Positions 27,437 to 36,820 of a DNA stretch of 64,000 nucleotides are shown piece by piece. Position numbers and translations under genes: made by a program. The DNA is from Acidobacteriota bacterium (lineage in GTDB: Bacteria > Acidobacteriota > Terriglobia > Terriglobales > Acidobacteriaceae): NCBI GenBank assembly GCA_013289685.1, contig JABCZL010000013.1, positions 62,001 through 126,000 of the forward strand. The letters are read 5' to 3'. The stretch's first letter is position 1, and each line of letters starts with the position of its first letter. The notes beneath the pieces are model-generated. The model saw nothing but the letters and a program-made list of their open reading frames with translations. It did not search any database and was not told where the DNA came from.

Positions 27437-29164
27437 GTGAACCGGCCCTCTGCACCGCCAACCCGTATCCAGTGCCCGACTTCCCGCCGCCAGTTCCTTA
27501 GAAATATGGCAGGAGCGGTCGCGATCGGCGGATTGGCGCGCGTTGTCCGGGCGATGCCGGATGCGATTTATCCGTTCACCGAAATCCCCGCAGACAAGAG
27601 CGGTATCCGCTGGACACACACTGCCGGAAAATCCGCGGAGAGATATCTTCCCGAAACCACGGGGCCGGGCTGCGCCTTCCTTGACTACGATGCTGACGGA
27701 TGGATGGACATTTACTTGGTCAACAGCGGGAAGTGTGATTTCTATGAGCCCAGTCCACCCTTGCGGAACGCTCTGTATCGCAATAATCGTGACGGAACCT
27801 TTACCGATGTCACAGAAAAGGCCCGAGTGCCCGGAGGCGGATACGGCCAGGGCGTAGCCGTTGGCGACTATGACGCCGATGGCTTCCCTGATATCTATGT
27901 CACGCAATATGGGAAAAGCATCCTCTATCACAACAACGGTGATGGAACGTTCACCGATGTGACGGAGAAAGCCGGCGTGGCTGCTCCGGGATGGTCGTCG
28001 AGTGCCGTCTGGTTCGACTATGACAATGATGGCAAGCTCGATTTGTTTGTCTGCCAATTTGTAGAGTTCTCCAAAAGTCTGAATAAGTCATGTGGCACGG
28101 GCGACGAGGGCAAACACGGCTACTGCATTCCGCGCCTCTACAAGCCTATGCCGAGTTGGCTGTTTCACAATAATGGCGACGGTACGTTCACCGATGTCAG
28201 CAAAGCCTCCGGAATCGCGAATTCTCTTGGAAAGGCATGGGGGGTGGTAGCCACCGACCTTAACAATGACGGTCAGATGGATCTGTTCGTCAGCAATGAC
28301 ACCGTCCCCAACTTCGTTTTCATGAATCGCGGGAAGGGGCGATTCGAAGAGACTGCCACATATGCCGGAGTGGCTTACAGCGGCGACGGCCGGGCTCGCT
28401 CCGGTATGGGACTCGATTCCGTCGACTTCAACCAGGACGGATGGATGGACCTGTTCGTGGCCAACATAGATCTGGAGCGGTTCGCCATCTACCAGAACAA
28501 TCATGATGAAACCTTTGACGATCAGGCCGGCCCAACCGGAATCGGAATGGCGACGCGCCTTATGAGCGGGTGGGGGCTTAAGTTCTTCGACTATGACAAC
28601 GATGGCAATCTGGACCTGTTTCTCGCCAATGGGAATCCTGATGACCTGATCGAAAGTTTACATAGTCAAGTGAAGTATCAGGAGCCGCTCATGTTGTTTC
28701 ACAACACTGGCAAGGAGTTTCAGAATGTCAGTGCGCAAAGCGGTCCCGTATTCGCCAAGCCATTGTCAGCTCGTGGCATGGCCATTGGGGACTTCGACAA
28801 CGACGGCGGCATCGATGTCCTGGTGGCAGTCAACGACGCTGCCCCGGTCCTCTTGCACAACGCGATTGGAAGTCAGAACCATTGGCTCGGAATCAATCTT
28901 GTGGGAACAAGGTCGAATCCTGATGCGATTGGCGCGCGGATCACTTATCAGTCCGGAAATTTGAGGCAACGGCGGATGAAGGTAGGCGGAGGCAGTTTTC
29001 TGTCTGCTCATGACCCACGCATCGTGTTGGGCATCGGGAAACGACCGAAGCTTGACTGGGTGGAGATACAGTGGCCGCAACCCAGCGGCAAGATCGAGCG
29101 CATCACCGAACTCCCTATCGACCGTTACATCACGATCGTCGAGGGTGCAGGTAAATGGAAGTGA
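27437..29164 (+). CDS. CRTAC1 family protein with Tat-like signal
   Basis: A 575-residue paralogue of the protein at 13749, here starting with GTG (27437). The N-terminus carries [19 protein letters not shown], a twin-arginine-type signal, whereas the first paralogue has a Sec-type signal. FG-GAP/VCBS repeats follow with calcium-loop motifs [36 protein letters not shown] and DYDNDGNLD. The C-terminus is an ASPIC/UnbV domain (NPDAIGARI, ending WPQPSGK). It lies directly upstream of the multiheme cytochrome locus, so it may be a surface scaffold for it, but a 251-bp gap separates them. Confidence 0.88.
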   Translation: MNRPSAPPTRIQCPTSRRQFLRNMAGAVAIGGLARVVRAMPDAIYPFTEIPADKSGIRWTHTAGKSAERYLPETTGPGCAFLDYDADGWMDIYLVNSGKCDFYEPSPPLRNALYRNNRDGTFTDVTEKARVPGGGYGQGVAVGDYDADGFPDIYVTQYGKSILYHNNGDGTFTDVTEKAGVAAPGWSSSAVWFDYDNDGKLDLFVCQFVEFSKSLNKSCGTGDEGKHGYCIPRLYKPMPSWLFHNNGDGTFTDVSKASGIANSLGKAWGVVATDLNNDGQMDLFVSNDTVPNFVFMNRGKGRFEETATYAGVAYSGDGRARSGMGLDSVDFNQDGWMDLFVANIDLERFAIYQNNHDETFDDQAGPTGIGMATRLMSGWGLKFFDYDNDGNLDLFLANGNPDDLIESLHSQVKYQEPLMLFHNTGKEFQNVSAQSGPVFAKPLSARGMAIGDFDNDGGIDVLVAVNDAAPVLLHNAIGSQNHWLGINLVGTRSNPDAIGARITYQSGNLRQRRMKVGGGSFLSAHDPRIVLGIGKRPKLDWVEIQWPQPSGKIERITELPIDRYITIVEGAGKWK

Positions 29165-29304
29165 CCGTTAGGGGAACTCGCCCGCAGTCGACAGATTAAT
29201 CACAACTGAATAAGGGCGACACCGGCTAACGGCCGGAGCGCCTACATCGTCGTTGTTTGTTTTCGCAAGAGATCGGCCAGACCCACCAGGGACTCGCATG
29301 AGCC

Positions 29305-29349
29305 TCACCAAAGCTCACTCATGGAGTGCACTTTTGGTGACTGGCGTGC
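29305..29349 (+). promoter_or_regulatory. Weak -24/-12-like element and inverted repeat before the 23-heme cytochrome
   Basis: TCACCAAA at 29305-29312 and TTTGGTGA at 29333-29340 form an 8-bp inverted repeat. TGGTGACTGGCGTGC at 29335-29349 has GG and GC spaced by exactly 10 bp, as in sigma54 promoters, but the -12 part reads GTGC instead of TTGC. It is listed because stronger elements occur nearby. Confidence 0.25.
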
Positions 29350-29415
29350 TCCGCCTCTCATCACTAAACTGCTGACAATTATCCGTGGTCACGGGCGGTT
29401 GAGTTCGGAGGGGGC

Positions 29416-31434
29416 GTGGTGCCGGTCGGGACGAATCTGAAATCACAACCACAAACGATGCCAGAGCCCACGTTGCGGTTCGGCGTCGTTTCGTTTCTCT
29501 GGTTGGCATGTCTGGGGCTGGCATATCTGGTCGTACTGCTGCCCGCGGCTTGGGGGCAGATCTCACCTGGACCACTCTCGCGGCCACACCAATCACTGAA
29601 CGGATCCACCAACTGCGCCAGTTGTCACAAATTTGGCGGCCAGGCGGCGCTGAAGTGCTTGGACTGTCACACCGAAATTGCCACACGGCTTGCGGCTCGC
29701 AAAGGCCTGCACGCCACTTACAACATTCCTCCCGGCTCCAGCCAGGAATGCGCCCGTTGCCACTCGGAGCATAACGGTGAAGACTTTCCGCTGATCAAGT
29801 GGGATATCAAAACGTTCAATCACCAGGAAACTGGATACCTGCTCGAAGGCAAGCACGCGGGCTTGGAGTGCAGCAAGTGCCACAATCCCTCGCGCATCGC
29901 CCCGCAGGAACGTGCGGCCATCAAGATCAAAGATCCAAGCCGGACTTACCTCGGTCTGTCGACGGGTTGCATCAGCTGCCACCAGGATCAGCACAAGGGC
30001 CGCCTCGGCCCAAGTTGCCTGCAGTGCCACAATTTCGTGGACTGGAAGACGATCAATGTCAGCCAGTCCGGTCAATCCAATTTCGATCACTCGAAGACCC
30101 GCTATCCGCTGACCGGCCTGCACGCCCAGGTGCAGTGCGCTAAGTGCCACGTGAATGGAGTGGACGGCAAACCGCAGTACGTTGGCATTCCCTTCAATCA
30201 GTGTTCCGATTGTCACAAAGACCCGCACCATGGGAGCTTCCCGCAGGGCTGCCAGTCGTGCCACAGCACCAGCGGATGGAAAAAGATTTCTCTCCAGGCC
30301 GTCAACGAGCGCTTCGATCATTCCAAGACCAAGTTCCCGCTGGAAGGCAAACACTCCAGTGTCGATTGCGCGCAGTGCCACGCCAATGGAGATTTCAAGA
30401 AACCCCTTGTATTCCAGAAGTGCATGGATTGCCACAAACCCGATCCGCACAATGGGCAATTTGCCAAGCGTCCAGACGGCGGCGAGTGCGCTTCATGTCA
30501 CAACGTCAAGGGATGGAAGCCTTCGACGTTCACGGTCAAGGAGCATGCCTCCAGCGCGTATCCGCTGCAAGGCGGGCATGCGCGGCTGGAGTGCATGCAG
30601 TGTCACATACCGAAAGGCAAGGACACCCTGTTCAAAGTTAAGTTCGAGCGCTGCACCGATTGCCATGCCGATAGGCATGCTGGGCAGTTTGTAGCTGCGC
30701 CGTACTTCAATGCCTGCGATCGCTGTCACAATCTCGAGGGATATAAGCCTTCTACCTTCACGCTCGCCAAACATAAAGCAACGCACTTTGTGCTCACCGG
30801 CGGGCACATTGCAATCCCCTGCGCCGACTGTCACAAGGAATCGGCGGAGTTTCAGCCGAAGGCGGCGGTGATTTACCACTGGAAGAGCCTGAACTGCACC
30901 AGTTGTCACAATGATCCGCATAAAGGACAGTTCAAAGAACGCATGCAGCAGGCCCGGGCCGACGGTTCAGTAGCCGGATGCGAGGCGTGCCACACTACGA
31001 AGTCGTGGAAGGAACTCTCCGGCTTCGACCATTCGAAGACAAAGTTCGCCCTGCTCGGAGCACACCGGGCGACAGCCTGCATCGATTGCCACAAGCCTCC
31101 CAACCTTGAAACCAAATTGCTGAACGTGGATTTCAAGGCCGCTCCCAGCCAATGCGAAGACTGCCACCAGGATATTCACGGAAAACAGTTCGCCAAAGCG
31201 GACATCACGCGCTGCGCGGAGTGTCACACCAGCATGAGGTGGAAGCCTTCGCTTTTTGATCATGAGAAGGGGACATCGTTCCCGCTTCGCGGCGCGCACC
31301 AGAACGTGCGCTGCGCGGAGTGCCACAAAGTGACCAAAGTAATCGCCGCCAAGACCGTTCTCTTTTACAAGCCCGCGCCCAAGGATTGCGCGGCCTGCCA
31401 CGGACCCACGAATCCTGTGCCCCGATCAAACTAG
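29416..31434 (+). CDS. 23-heme exported c-type cytochrome
   Basis: A 672-residue protein from tandem GTG codons at 29416 and 29419, preceded by GGAGGGGG; an ATG at 29458 is the alternative. A hydrophobic export signal (about 24-48, ending AAWGQ) is followed by 23 CXXCH heme-binding motifs across about 600 residues. At least seven segments share the layout FDHSKTKFPLEGKH then CAQCH, which repeats a His pair near each heme. No catalytic domain is seen, so it is probably a periplasmic or surface electron wire. Covalent heme attachment needs Ccm or CcsBA machinery not found in the window. The gene is followed by a 31-heme cytochrome and a porin. Confidence 0.95.
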   Translation: MVPVGTNLKSQPQTMPEPTLRFGVVSFLWLACLGLAYLVVLLPAAWGQISPGPLSRPHQSLNGSTNCASCHKFGGQAALKCLDCHTEIATRLAARKGLHATYNIPPGSSQECARCHSEHNGEDFPLIKWDIKTFNHQETGYLLEGKHAGLECSKCHNPSRIAPQERAAIKIKDPSRTYLGLSTGCISCHQDQHKGRLGPSCLQCHNFVDWKTINVSQSGQSNFDHSKTRYPLTGLHAQVQCAKCHVNGVDGKPQYVGIPFNQCSDCHKDPHHGSFPQGCQSCHSTSGWKKISLQAVNERFDHSKTKFPLEGKHSSVDCAQCHANGDFKKPLVFQKCMDCHKPDPHNGQFAKRPDGGECASCHNVKGWKPSTFTVKEHASSAYPLQGGHARLECMQCHIPKGKDTLFKVKFERCTDCHADRHAGQFVAAPYFNACDRCHNLEGYKPSTFTLAKHKATHFVLTGGHIAIPCADCHKESAEFQPKAAVIYHWKSLNCTSCHNDPHKGQFKERMQQARADGSVAGCEACHTTKSWKELSGFDHSKTKFALLGAHRATACIDCHKPPNLETKLLNVDFKAAPSQCEDCHQDIHGKQFAKADITRCAECHTSMRWKPSLFDHEKGTSFPLRGAHQNVRCAECHKVTKVIAAKTVLFYKPAPKDCAACHGPTNPVPRSN

Positions 31435-31802
31435 CCGCCGATTCTAGTCTGCCAACGCTGGTTCAATTGCTGTGAAACGCCACATGCCCTTCCAGAAGCG
31501 GGAAGTTGTACAACCTTCCACTGCCCCATGATGTTCGCATTTCTGCTGAGCTATTCATCAACGAAACTAAAATCACTCCAAGCAAAAACTTCGGGCAAAG
31601 CGAAGAACTTACCGTTCACGCTTGGTAACACGGACGTCGTTCGAATCCGATCAGTGGACCAATAGCCGCTCCAGACAGGGCCTTGAGTAACTTTAGAACG
31701 GGGCACTCAATCGCTACCCTAATTGGACAGAAAATTGCTTCACTCGTCTAAACCTTCTTATCGTTTTCCAACGCTGGATAGGGCGAAGCAAGGGGCGAGG
31801 GC
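31435..31802. other. Intergenic region between the two multiheme cytochromes
   Basis: A 368-bp gap without a supported gene. It contains an imperfect hairpin near 31500-31520 (GGAAG, TTGTACAA, CTTCC) just after the first cytochrome and a sigma54-like promoter element at 31724-31738, about 65 bp before the next start. The second cytochrome may therefore have its own promoter. Confidence 0.5.
31724..31738 (+). promoter_or_regulatory. Candidate sigma54 (-24/-12) promoter of the 31-heme cytochrome
   Basis: TGGACAGAAAATTGC has TGG and TTGC with exactly 10 bp between GG and GC, the spacing required by sigma54; the consensus is TGGCACGNNNNTTGC. It lies 65 bp upstream of the ATG at 31803. A sigma54-dependent NtrC-type regulator is encoded at 43331. 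Identified by eye. Confidence 0.5.
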
Positions 31803-34205
31803 ATGTTCGGGTCGCGGGGCGCACTCAATCTGATCGCAGCGCTGGTGCTGACGGTTTCCGGAGTTTCCGGAACCGCGCACGGGCAGGCCTCCGCAGGCAC
31901 GCACAGTCCGCACGGTAACTTGAGCGTGCCCTGTCAGAACTGTCACACGGCGAGCGGATGGAAACCGATCCGCGCAGTTCCCGAATTCGACCATAATCAA
32001 ACGCGTTACCCGCTTCGCGGTATGCACCAGTCCGTGACCTGCGTGCAGTGTCACGTCAGGCCGGTATTCAGCAACGTGGGGCAACGCTGCCAGGACTGCC
32101 ACGCCGACATTCACAAGCGGCAGCTGGGAGCGAATTGCGAGCAGTGCCACACGGTCCGGGGCTGGCAGGTTTCCATTCAGCAGATCCAGGAGCATAACAA
32201 CCGGTTCCCGCTGACCGGAGCGCACGCCGCCGTGGACTGCGATACCTGCCACAAGGGCATGGCGAACAGCAAGTTTCAAACGATGTCCACGGAGTGCTAT
32301 TCCTGCCACGCCGCGGATTTCACGGGGAGCACCAATCCCAACCACGTCGCCAGCAAGTTTTCGACGACCTGCGAAACCTGCCACTCCACCGATAACTGGC
32401 TGAATGCGAAGTTCGATCACAGCACTACGGGGTTCCCGCTGACCGGGGCACACGCTGTGCCTCCACGGCAGTGCGCCGACTGCCACGTCAACAATAACTA
32501 CAACCTGGCCGGCACGCTCTGCGTTTCGTGCCATCAGAACGATTACAACAATGCAACCGCCCCCGTACCGCACAAGGGGTTCACCACGAAGTGCGAAACC
32601 TGCCACGACACAGTCGCCTGGAGCGACGCGACCTTCGATCACAATATTACGGGATTCACCTTGACCGGCGCGCACACCGTTCCGCCGCGGCAGTGCACGG
32701 ATTGCCACAACGCCAAATTTGGCAACTACAACCTCTCCAGTACGGCGTGCGTTACTTGTCACCTGACGGATTTCCAGGGTACGACGAATCCGAACCACGT
32801 GGCCGGAGGATTCGCGCAGACCTGCGAATTGTGCCACTCGACTTCAGCCTGGCAGCCGGCCACCTTTGATCACTCCAAGTCGGCGTTTCCCTTGACTGGA
32901 TCGCACACCGTGCCGCCGCGGACGTGCGCCGATTGCCACGGCAGCAACAACTACAACATCACCGTGACCACCTGCATTTCGTGCCACCAGACCGACTTCA
33001 ACAACGCGACCAGTCCGGTCCCGCACACCGGCTTCCCCACCACGTGCCAGCAGTGTCACGACACCGTGCAATGGTCGGACGCCAAGTTCGATCACTCAAC
33101 CACGGGCTTCACGCTGACGGGTTCTCATATGGTGCCGCCGCGAGCCTGCGCCGACTGCCACATCGCCAATAATTACGCCTTGAAGAGTACGCTCTGCATT
33201 TCTTGTCACCAGACCGACTTCAACAATGCGACCAGTCCGGTGCCGCACACCGGTTTCCCGACCACGTGCGAGCTTTGTCACGACACCGTGCTCTGGACGG
33301 ATGCGACCTTCAATCACAACAACACGCCGTTCCCGCTGACCGGATCGCACATGGTGCCGCCGCGGGCGTGTACCGATTGCCATACCAACAATAACTACAC
33401 CTCTCTGCCGACCACCTGCGTCGGCTGCCATCAGACCGATTACAACAACGCGACCAGTCCGGTTCCGCACACGGGGTTCCCGACCACTTGCGTGAACTGC
33501 CACGACACGGTGGCGTGGACCGATGGCACCTTCAACCACAGCAGCACTGGCTTCCCGTTGACGGGCGCGCACACGGTTCCGCCGCGGCTGTGCACCGATT
33601 GTCACGTGAACAACAACTATACGTTGAACAGCACGCTGTGCTACTCGTGCCACCAGAAGGACTATGCCGGCACAACCAATCCGGCGCATGCCGCGGCGGG
33701 CTTCCCTACAACTTGCGAACTGTGCCACGACACCACGGTGTGGACGGATTCCACCTTCAACCACAACAACACGCCATTTCCGCTGACCGGCTCTCACACC
33801 GTGCCGCCCCGGGTCTGCACCGACTGCCATGTCAACAACAATTACACGACGCTGCCGACAGCCTGCATTGGTTGTCACCAGACCGACTACAACAACACCA
33901 CGAACCCGGGTCACTCGGCACAACCGCAATTTTTCCCGACCACATGCCAGACCTGCCACAACACGTCGGCCTGGACCGGAGCATCGTTCAATCACGCGCA
34001 ATACACGCAGTTCCCGACCGGACACGGCAATGCAAACGGTGTGTGCTCCACATGTCACATAAATTCGAATGACTATTCGGTATTTCAATGCACCGGTTGC
34101 CATGGCGGCAACAACGCGAACAATTTCCATCACGACAATGTGTCCGGGTATGTCTACAACAGCATTAATTGTTACCAGTGCCACCAGAGCGGTCATGGCG
34201 GATAG
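31803..34205 (+). CDS. 31-heme exported c-type cytochrome with seven three-heme repeats
   Basis: An 800-residue protein with a signal peptide (residues 1-27, ending AHGQA) and 31 CXXCH motifs. Residues about 30-185 carry six hemes in a layout like the 23-heme protein. Seven tandem units of about 73-77 residues then each hold three CXXCH motifs in the order FPTTCELCH, VPPRxCTDCH, TTCVGCHQTDYNN. A degenerate eighth unit and a last CYQCH close the protein. Each unit also has F(D/N)H and LTG(A/S)H histidines that could be distal heme ligands. The repeats are Asn/Thr-rich and well conserved at DNA level (about 32360-33960), indicating expansion by duplication. It is probably a surface-reaching electron conductor. 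Confidence 0.95.
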   Translation: MFGSRGALNLIAALVLTVSGVSGTAHGQASAGTHSPHGNLSVPCQNCHTASGWKPIRAVPEFDHNQTRYPLRGMHQSVTCVQCHVRPVFSNVGQRCQDCHADIHKRQLGANCEQCHTVRGWQVSIQQIQEHNNRFPLTGAHAAVDCDTCHKGMANSKFQTMSTECYSCHAADFTGSTNPNHVASKFSTTCETCHSTDNWLNAKFDHSTTGFPLTGAHAVPPRQCADCHVNNNYNLAGTLCVSCHQNDYNNATAPVPHKGFTTKCETCHDTVAWSDATFDHNITGFTLTGAHTVPPRQCTDCHNAKFGNYNLSSTACVTCHLTDFQGTTNPNHVAGGFAQTCELCHSTSAWQPATFDHSKSAFPLTGSHTVPPRTCADCHGSNNYNITVTTCISCHQTDFNNATSPVPHTGFPTTCQQCHDTVQWSDAKFDHSTTGFTLTGSHMVPPRACADCHIANNYALKSTLCISCHQTDFNNATSPVPHTGFPTTCELCHDTVLWTDATFNHNNTPFPLTGSHMVPPRACTDCHTNNNYTSLPTTCVGCHQTDYNNATSPVPHTGFPTTCVNCHDTVAWTDGTFNHSSTGFPLTGAHTVPPRLCTDCHVNNNYTLNSTLCYSCHQKDYAGTTNPAHAAAGFPTTCELCHDTTVWTDSTFNHNNTPFPLTGSHTVPPRVCTDCHVNNNYTTLPTACIGCHQTDYNNTTNPGHSAQPQFFPTTCQTCHNTSAWTGASFNHAQYTQFPTGHGNANGVCSTCHINSNDYSVFQCTGCHGGNNANNFHHDNVSGYVYNSINCYQCHQSGHGG
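32360..33960 (+). repeat. Tandem coding repeats of about 220 bp
   Basis: Seven units begin at about 32360, 32581, 32811, 33034, 33254, 33473 and 33698, with a partial eighth near 33930. Each encodes one three-heme module. Neighbouring units 4 to 7 share long near-identical stretches, for example around the codons for TSPVPHTGFPTTC. This suggests recent duplication or gene conversion and possible length variation between strains. Confidence 0.85.
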
Positions 34206-34297
34206 CCGGATTTGACCCGTGGCGGGCCACACAAAGCCGATGGTGGAAGCGCCGAAATTCAGGCGGCACATGGAGCGCCAGCGATTGGCAGCAAAGA

Positions 34298-36778
34298 ATG
34301 ACGGCAGTGCAGAAACATCTCGGGACATGGATACTCCTCTTGTCTTGTGCCGTGGCACAGAACATCGCCGGAAAGGCGACAGTGCAGACTGTGACCACGG
34401 CACGTCACGGATCCGATCTGCAGGTAGAAGTAACACTGAGTGCGCCAGTAAAACCCTCGGTTGAGACGGCCTCCAATCCCGAGCGGATTCTGCTTGATCT
34501 TCCTGAGACTGCCTGCGGCGACAAGATCAAGATTGTTCCGGTCCATGCCAACGGAGTGCGCCGCGTGCGCACCGGGCAGCACAGCGTCAGTCCTCTGGTC
34601 ACGCGCGTGGTGCTCGATCTCGATCAGGCTCATCTTTACGCGGTGAAGACGGAAGGAAACAGAATTGTCGTTACCGTCAGTGGCGTCGAACATGCGCACA
34701 ACGTCTCGCGTGGCGCTCCAGTGGCCGCCACATCAGGCAACCTGATTGGCGTGTTCCGCAGACGGCGGGACACAGCAACACTCCCTGCCCAGGATACTTC
34801 CTCGGACTTCCCCCCTCCTGCGCCGCCCGCAAGCGCTGCAGGTCCAGCGTTTGAGCCGCAGCCTGCGGCGGTGGCCGCAGCTCCCCCTCAACCCGTGACG
34901 GTCCCCGCTCCACAGACTCCAGTTGCGCAGAGTGAGCCGGCAGCCGCACCTCCAAAACCCGCTGCCTCACAGCCTTCGTTCGATCAGAATCAGCTTGCCC
35001 CTGCTTCGGGAATCGCAGTCCCCCCATCTATCACCTCTGCCGCTCCGGTAATTGCCAAGAATGACGCAGCTCCTCTCAGCATCCCTCGGCCAGCGGAGCC
35101 GGTCGCTTCCTCCGTCACCTCCACTCTGATTGCCCGGACGGATGATCCGAGCTTGCGCACTGTTTTCAAGGTGAAGTATGTAGCCGAAGGCGTTGCCTAT
35201 CTGGAAGGCGGGCGGGCGCAAGGTCTGACCGAAGGCATGAAGCTGGAAGTGGAAGAGACAAACTTGCCCGCGACGCAAGGGGACAGCGCCAGCGCGGCCG
35301 ATCCGCGGGTGGTCGCCGAACTGGAAGTTACCGGTGTTGCCGAAACTTCGGCGGTGACCGATATTCACACTCCCAAGCGTCCGGTGAAGGCTGGCGATCT
35401 GGCTTACCTATCGACCGGCGATGCAGAAGCTCTGGTGCAACAGCGCGCGTTAAGTGCTACGCGTCAGTATCCGGCAGTCATCTCTTTCACAGAAGGCGAC
35501 ACGCTCGACGAAGAAGCCCGCCAGGAGGTTCCCCGGCCTCCGCTGCCCTCGGTGAATCGGGCGCGCGGGCGCATTGGGTTCGATGCCATCGAAACCCTCA
35601 GTCACGGCACCAGCAGCGTCACCAGTTCAGACGTGGGCATGGTTTTCCGCGGAGACATCACTCGCATCGGCGGCACCTACTGGAACCTCAGCGGCTATTG
35701 GCGCGGCCGGCTGACCAAGGCATCCGTGGCCAGCCAGCAGACACTGCAGAACCTGATCAACCGCACCTACCACCTGAACATCACCTACGACAATCCCAAC
35801 TCGACACTGGTCGCGGGATTCGGCCGGCTATATCTTCCCTGGGCCCCTAGCCTCGACACGATCGATGGCGGCTACTTTGGCAAGCGACTCACCAGGGGAA
35901 CCACGCTGGGGATTTTCGGCGGCTCCACGCCCGACCCGTCATCGTGGGACTACAGTCCCAACCGAGTGATTGGCGGCGCCTTTGTGAATTTCGAAGGTGG
36001 CGAATATAACGGCTTCCACTACAGCAGCACCAGCGGAGCCGGAGTCAGCATGGTCAATTGGGCCATCGACCGGCCCTTCATCTTCTTAGAGGACTCGCTT
36101 TCATACAAGCGTGACATCGCTATCTATGAATCGGCACAGCTGGATAATCCCAAGGGCAACTCCATCACTCCTTCCCCCGGGCCTGGTCTGGGGCGCAACT
36201 TTTCTACTCTGCGCGTGAACCCGCACCCCCGCCTCGAATTGGATTTCAACTACAACTATTTTCGCGACATCCCGACATTCGATCCGACCCTGGTCGGTAC
36301 CGGACTGCTCGACAAATACCTGTTCCAGGGTTTCAGTGCGGGTGGGCGGGTCGAGGTGGGGAATCAGATCTGGCTTTCCACCACTCTGGGCCGCAGCAGC
36401 GGCACCGGGGACGCGAAGAGTTCGCTCAACGAAATGTACGGCGTCACCTTCGGGCGCCTGCCGTGGGTGAAGTTGCGCGCCGATGCCCACTACGCCCGGT
36501 TCAACAGTTCGTTCGGCAACGGATCGTATGAGGCGGTGTCGCTCTCGCGGCAGATGAGCGACCGGTTGCATCTGGAAGCCTTGATCGGACAGCAGAAATT
36601 TGCGTCCCCGATAACGGCCAACAATAACAGCCGCTTTGTCACCGGCACCATAGAGACGACGCTCGGGCCACATTACTACCTGCAGAGTAGTTTCACCACC
36701 AACCGCGGAGACATGAGCTATGACCAGATGATGTTCTCTATTGGCTACCGCTTCGACTCCAAGAGGAGGGGCGAATAG
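34298..36778 (+). CDS. Outer-membrane beta-barrel protein with N-terminal AMIN domain
   Basis: About 826 residues from the ATG at 34298, chosen because a signal peptide follows (GTWILLLSCAVAQNIAG). An upstream start at 34169 would overlap the cytochrome gene. Residues about 25-125 match the AMIN domain (VEVTLSAPVKPSVET, RILLDLPET, VTRVVLDLDQAHLY), which binds peptidoglycan in PilQ and AmiC. A Pro/Ala-rich linker of about 130 residues follows, then a small beta domain (VAYLEGGRAQGLTEGMKLEV) and a C-terminal barrel of about 380 residues with alternating amphipathic strands. Sitting after two giant cytochromes, it is the likely outer-membrane pore of the conduit. It is not recognisably MtrB, OmbB or OmcM-associated. 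Confidence 0.8.
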   Translation: MTAVQKHLGTWILLLSCAVAQNIAGKATVQTVTTARHGSDLQVEVTLSAPVKPSVETASNPERILLDLPETACGDKIKIVPVHANGVRRVRTGQHSVSPLVTRVVLDLDQAHLYAVKTEGNRIVVTVSGVEHAHNVSRGAPVAATSGNLIGVFRRRRDTATLPAQDTSSDFPPPAPPASAAGPAFEPQPAAVAAAPPQPVTVPAPQTPVAQSEPAAAPPKPAASQPSFDQNQLAPASGIAVPPSITSAAPVIAKNDAAPLSIPRPAEPVASSVTSTLIARTDDPSLRTVFKVKYVAEGVAYLEGGRAQGLTEGMKLEVEETNLPATQGDSASAADPRVVAELEVTGVAETSAVTDIHTPKRPVKAGDLAYLSTGDAEALVQQRALSATRQYPAVISFTEGDTLDEEARQEVPRPPLPSVNRARGRIGFDAIETLSHGTSSVTSSDVGMVFRGDITRIGGTYWNLSGYWRGRLTKASVASQQTLQNLINRTYHLNITYDNPNSTLVAGFGRLYLPWAPSLDTIDGGYFGKRLTRGTTLGIFGGSTPDPSSWDYSPNRVIGGAFVNFEGGEYNGFHYSSTSGAGVSMVNWAIDRPFIFLEDSLSYKRDIAIYESAQLDNPKGNSITPSPGPGLGRNFSTLRVNPHPRLELDFNYNYFRDIPTFDPTLVGTGLLDKYLFQGFSAGGRVEVGNQIWLSTTLGRSSGTGDAKSSLNEMYGVTFGRLPWVKLRADAHYARFNSSFGNGSYEAVSLSRQMSDRLHLEALIGQQKFASPITANNNSRFVTGTIETTLGPHYYLQSSFTTNRGDMSYDQMMFSIGYRFDSKRRGE

Positions 36779-36820
36779 TGAGGCGAACAGTGAGGCGAAT
36801 AATGGGGCGAGTAACGGGGC
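36773..36820 (+). repeat. Four imperfect 12-bp tandem repeats at a translational junction
   Basis: GAATAGTGAGGC, GAACAGTGAGGC, GAATAATGGGGC and GAGTAACGGGGC run head to tail across the porin stop (TAG, 36776-36778) and the beginning of the next gene. The repeat brings GTG, GTG and ATG codons in one frame, so repeat number may affect coupling or the N-terminus of the downstream protein. Confidence 0.8.

Noticed and set aside
32360..33960. Regularly spaced repeats as a CRISPR array
   Set aside because: The repeats of about 220 bp are continuous coding sequence for three-heme modules, without 20-40 bp direct repeats and unique spacers.
33096..34436. Long minus-strand frame (446 codons) opposite the 31-heme cytochrome
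   Set aside because: It mirrors the repetitive CXXCH gene and has a repeated Val/Gly/Arg-rich composition with no domain, signal or ribosome-binding site. The frame at 31758-32837 on the same strand is rejected for the same reason.
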